Below, in pieces: positions 7,619 through 7,683 of a stretch of 7,683 nt of DNA. The notes under the pieces were generated by a model. That model saw only the letters and a program-made list of their open reading frames with translations, made no database searches and was not told where the DNA came from. Every line of letters begins with the position of its first letter. The first letter of the stretch is position 1. The stretch comes from Betaproteobacteria bacterium. Its GTDB lineage: Bacteria > Pseudomonadota > Gammaproteobacteria > Burkholderiales > Burkholderiaceae. Both the position numbers and the translations under genes were made by a program. The DNA lies in assembly GCA_015654605.1 (NCBI GenBank), contig JAATGO010000142.1, positions 1 to 7,683 of the forward strand, read 5' to 3'.

Positions 7619-7683
7619 TCTGGATCGCTATGACATTTTTAAGGGAAATCTTGCTAACGCATAAAGAAAACCCCTAGATCGAA

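Noticed and set aside
7619..7683. Possible terminator or recombination site (GCGTTAG, AGGGG/CCCTT) at the right edge.
   Set aside because: Only a four-base pairing can be made and no partner core site or U-run arrangement is visible; the GCGTTAG match alone is chance-level.

Overview
The window is a one-directional gene block. Every gene I can support lies on the minus strand, so transcription runs from the right edge to the left. Base composition is mixed, near half G+C by eye. Gene content and architecture (aromatic-acid-type Liv transporter with a fused permease-ATPase, flavin monooxygenase of the acyl-CoA dehydrogenase fold, SDR) suggest a soil- or plant-associated proteobacterium, most likely a moderate-GC member of the Burkholderiales. 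That placement is inference from family resemblance only.

Layout in transcription order: (1) a leader region (about 7507-7683) with a good sigma70-like promoter candidate and repeated GAAGCTC elements; (2) an IacA-like monooxygenase of the acyl-CoA dehydrogenase fold; (3) a small IacB-like protein of unknown biochemical role; (4) a short-chain dehydrogenase/reductase that could play the IacE role; (5) a 130-base gap with short palindromes; (6) a periplasmic binding protein resembling the RPA1789-type aromatic-acid binders; (7) a LivH-type permease; (8) a natural LivM-LivG fusion; (9) a LivF ATPase; (10) the first 62 codons of a ketopantoate-reductase-family protein that runs off the left edge. 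The only gaps are short (about 30-130 bases) and two junctions overlap, so this is probably one operon, with possible internal tuning before the transporter.

Working model: the four transporter genes make a high-affinity ABC importer for an aromatic or indole carboxylic acid. The IacA/IacB/SDR set carries out the first oxidations of that compound. In known iac clusters IacA attacks indole-3-acetic acid (auxin) and IacE forms dioxindole-3-acetate. The ring-processing Rieske oxygenase, the amidase/hydrolase, the flavin reductase and a regulator known from iac clusters are not in this window, so a complete auxin pathway cannot be claimed. The most notable points are the direct coupling of iacAB-like genes to an aromatic-type Liv importer, the unexplained IacB protein, and the reductase gene at the end of the operon. 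No RNA genes, mobile elements or CRISPR arrays were seen.
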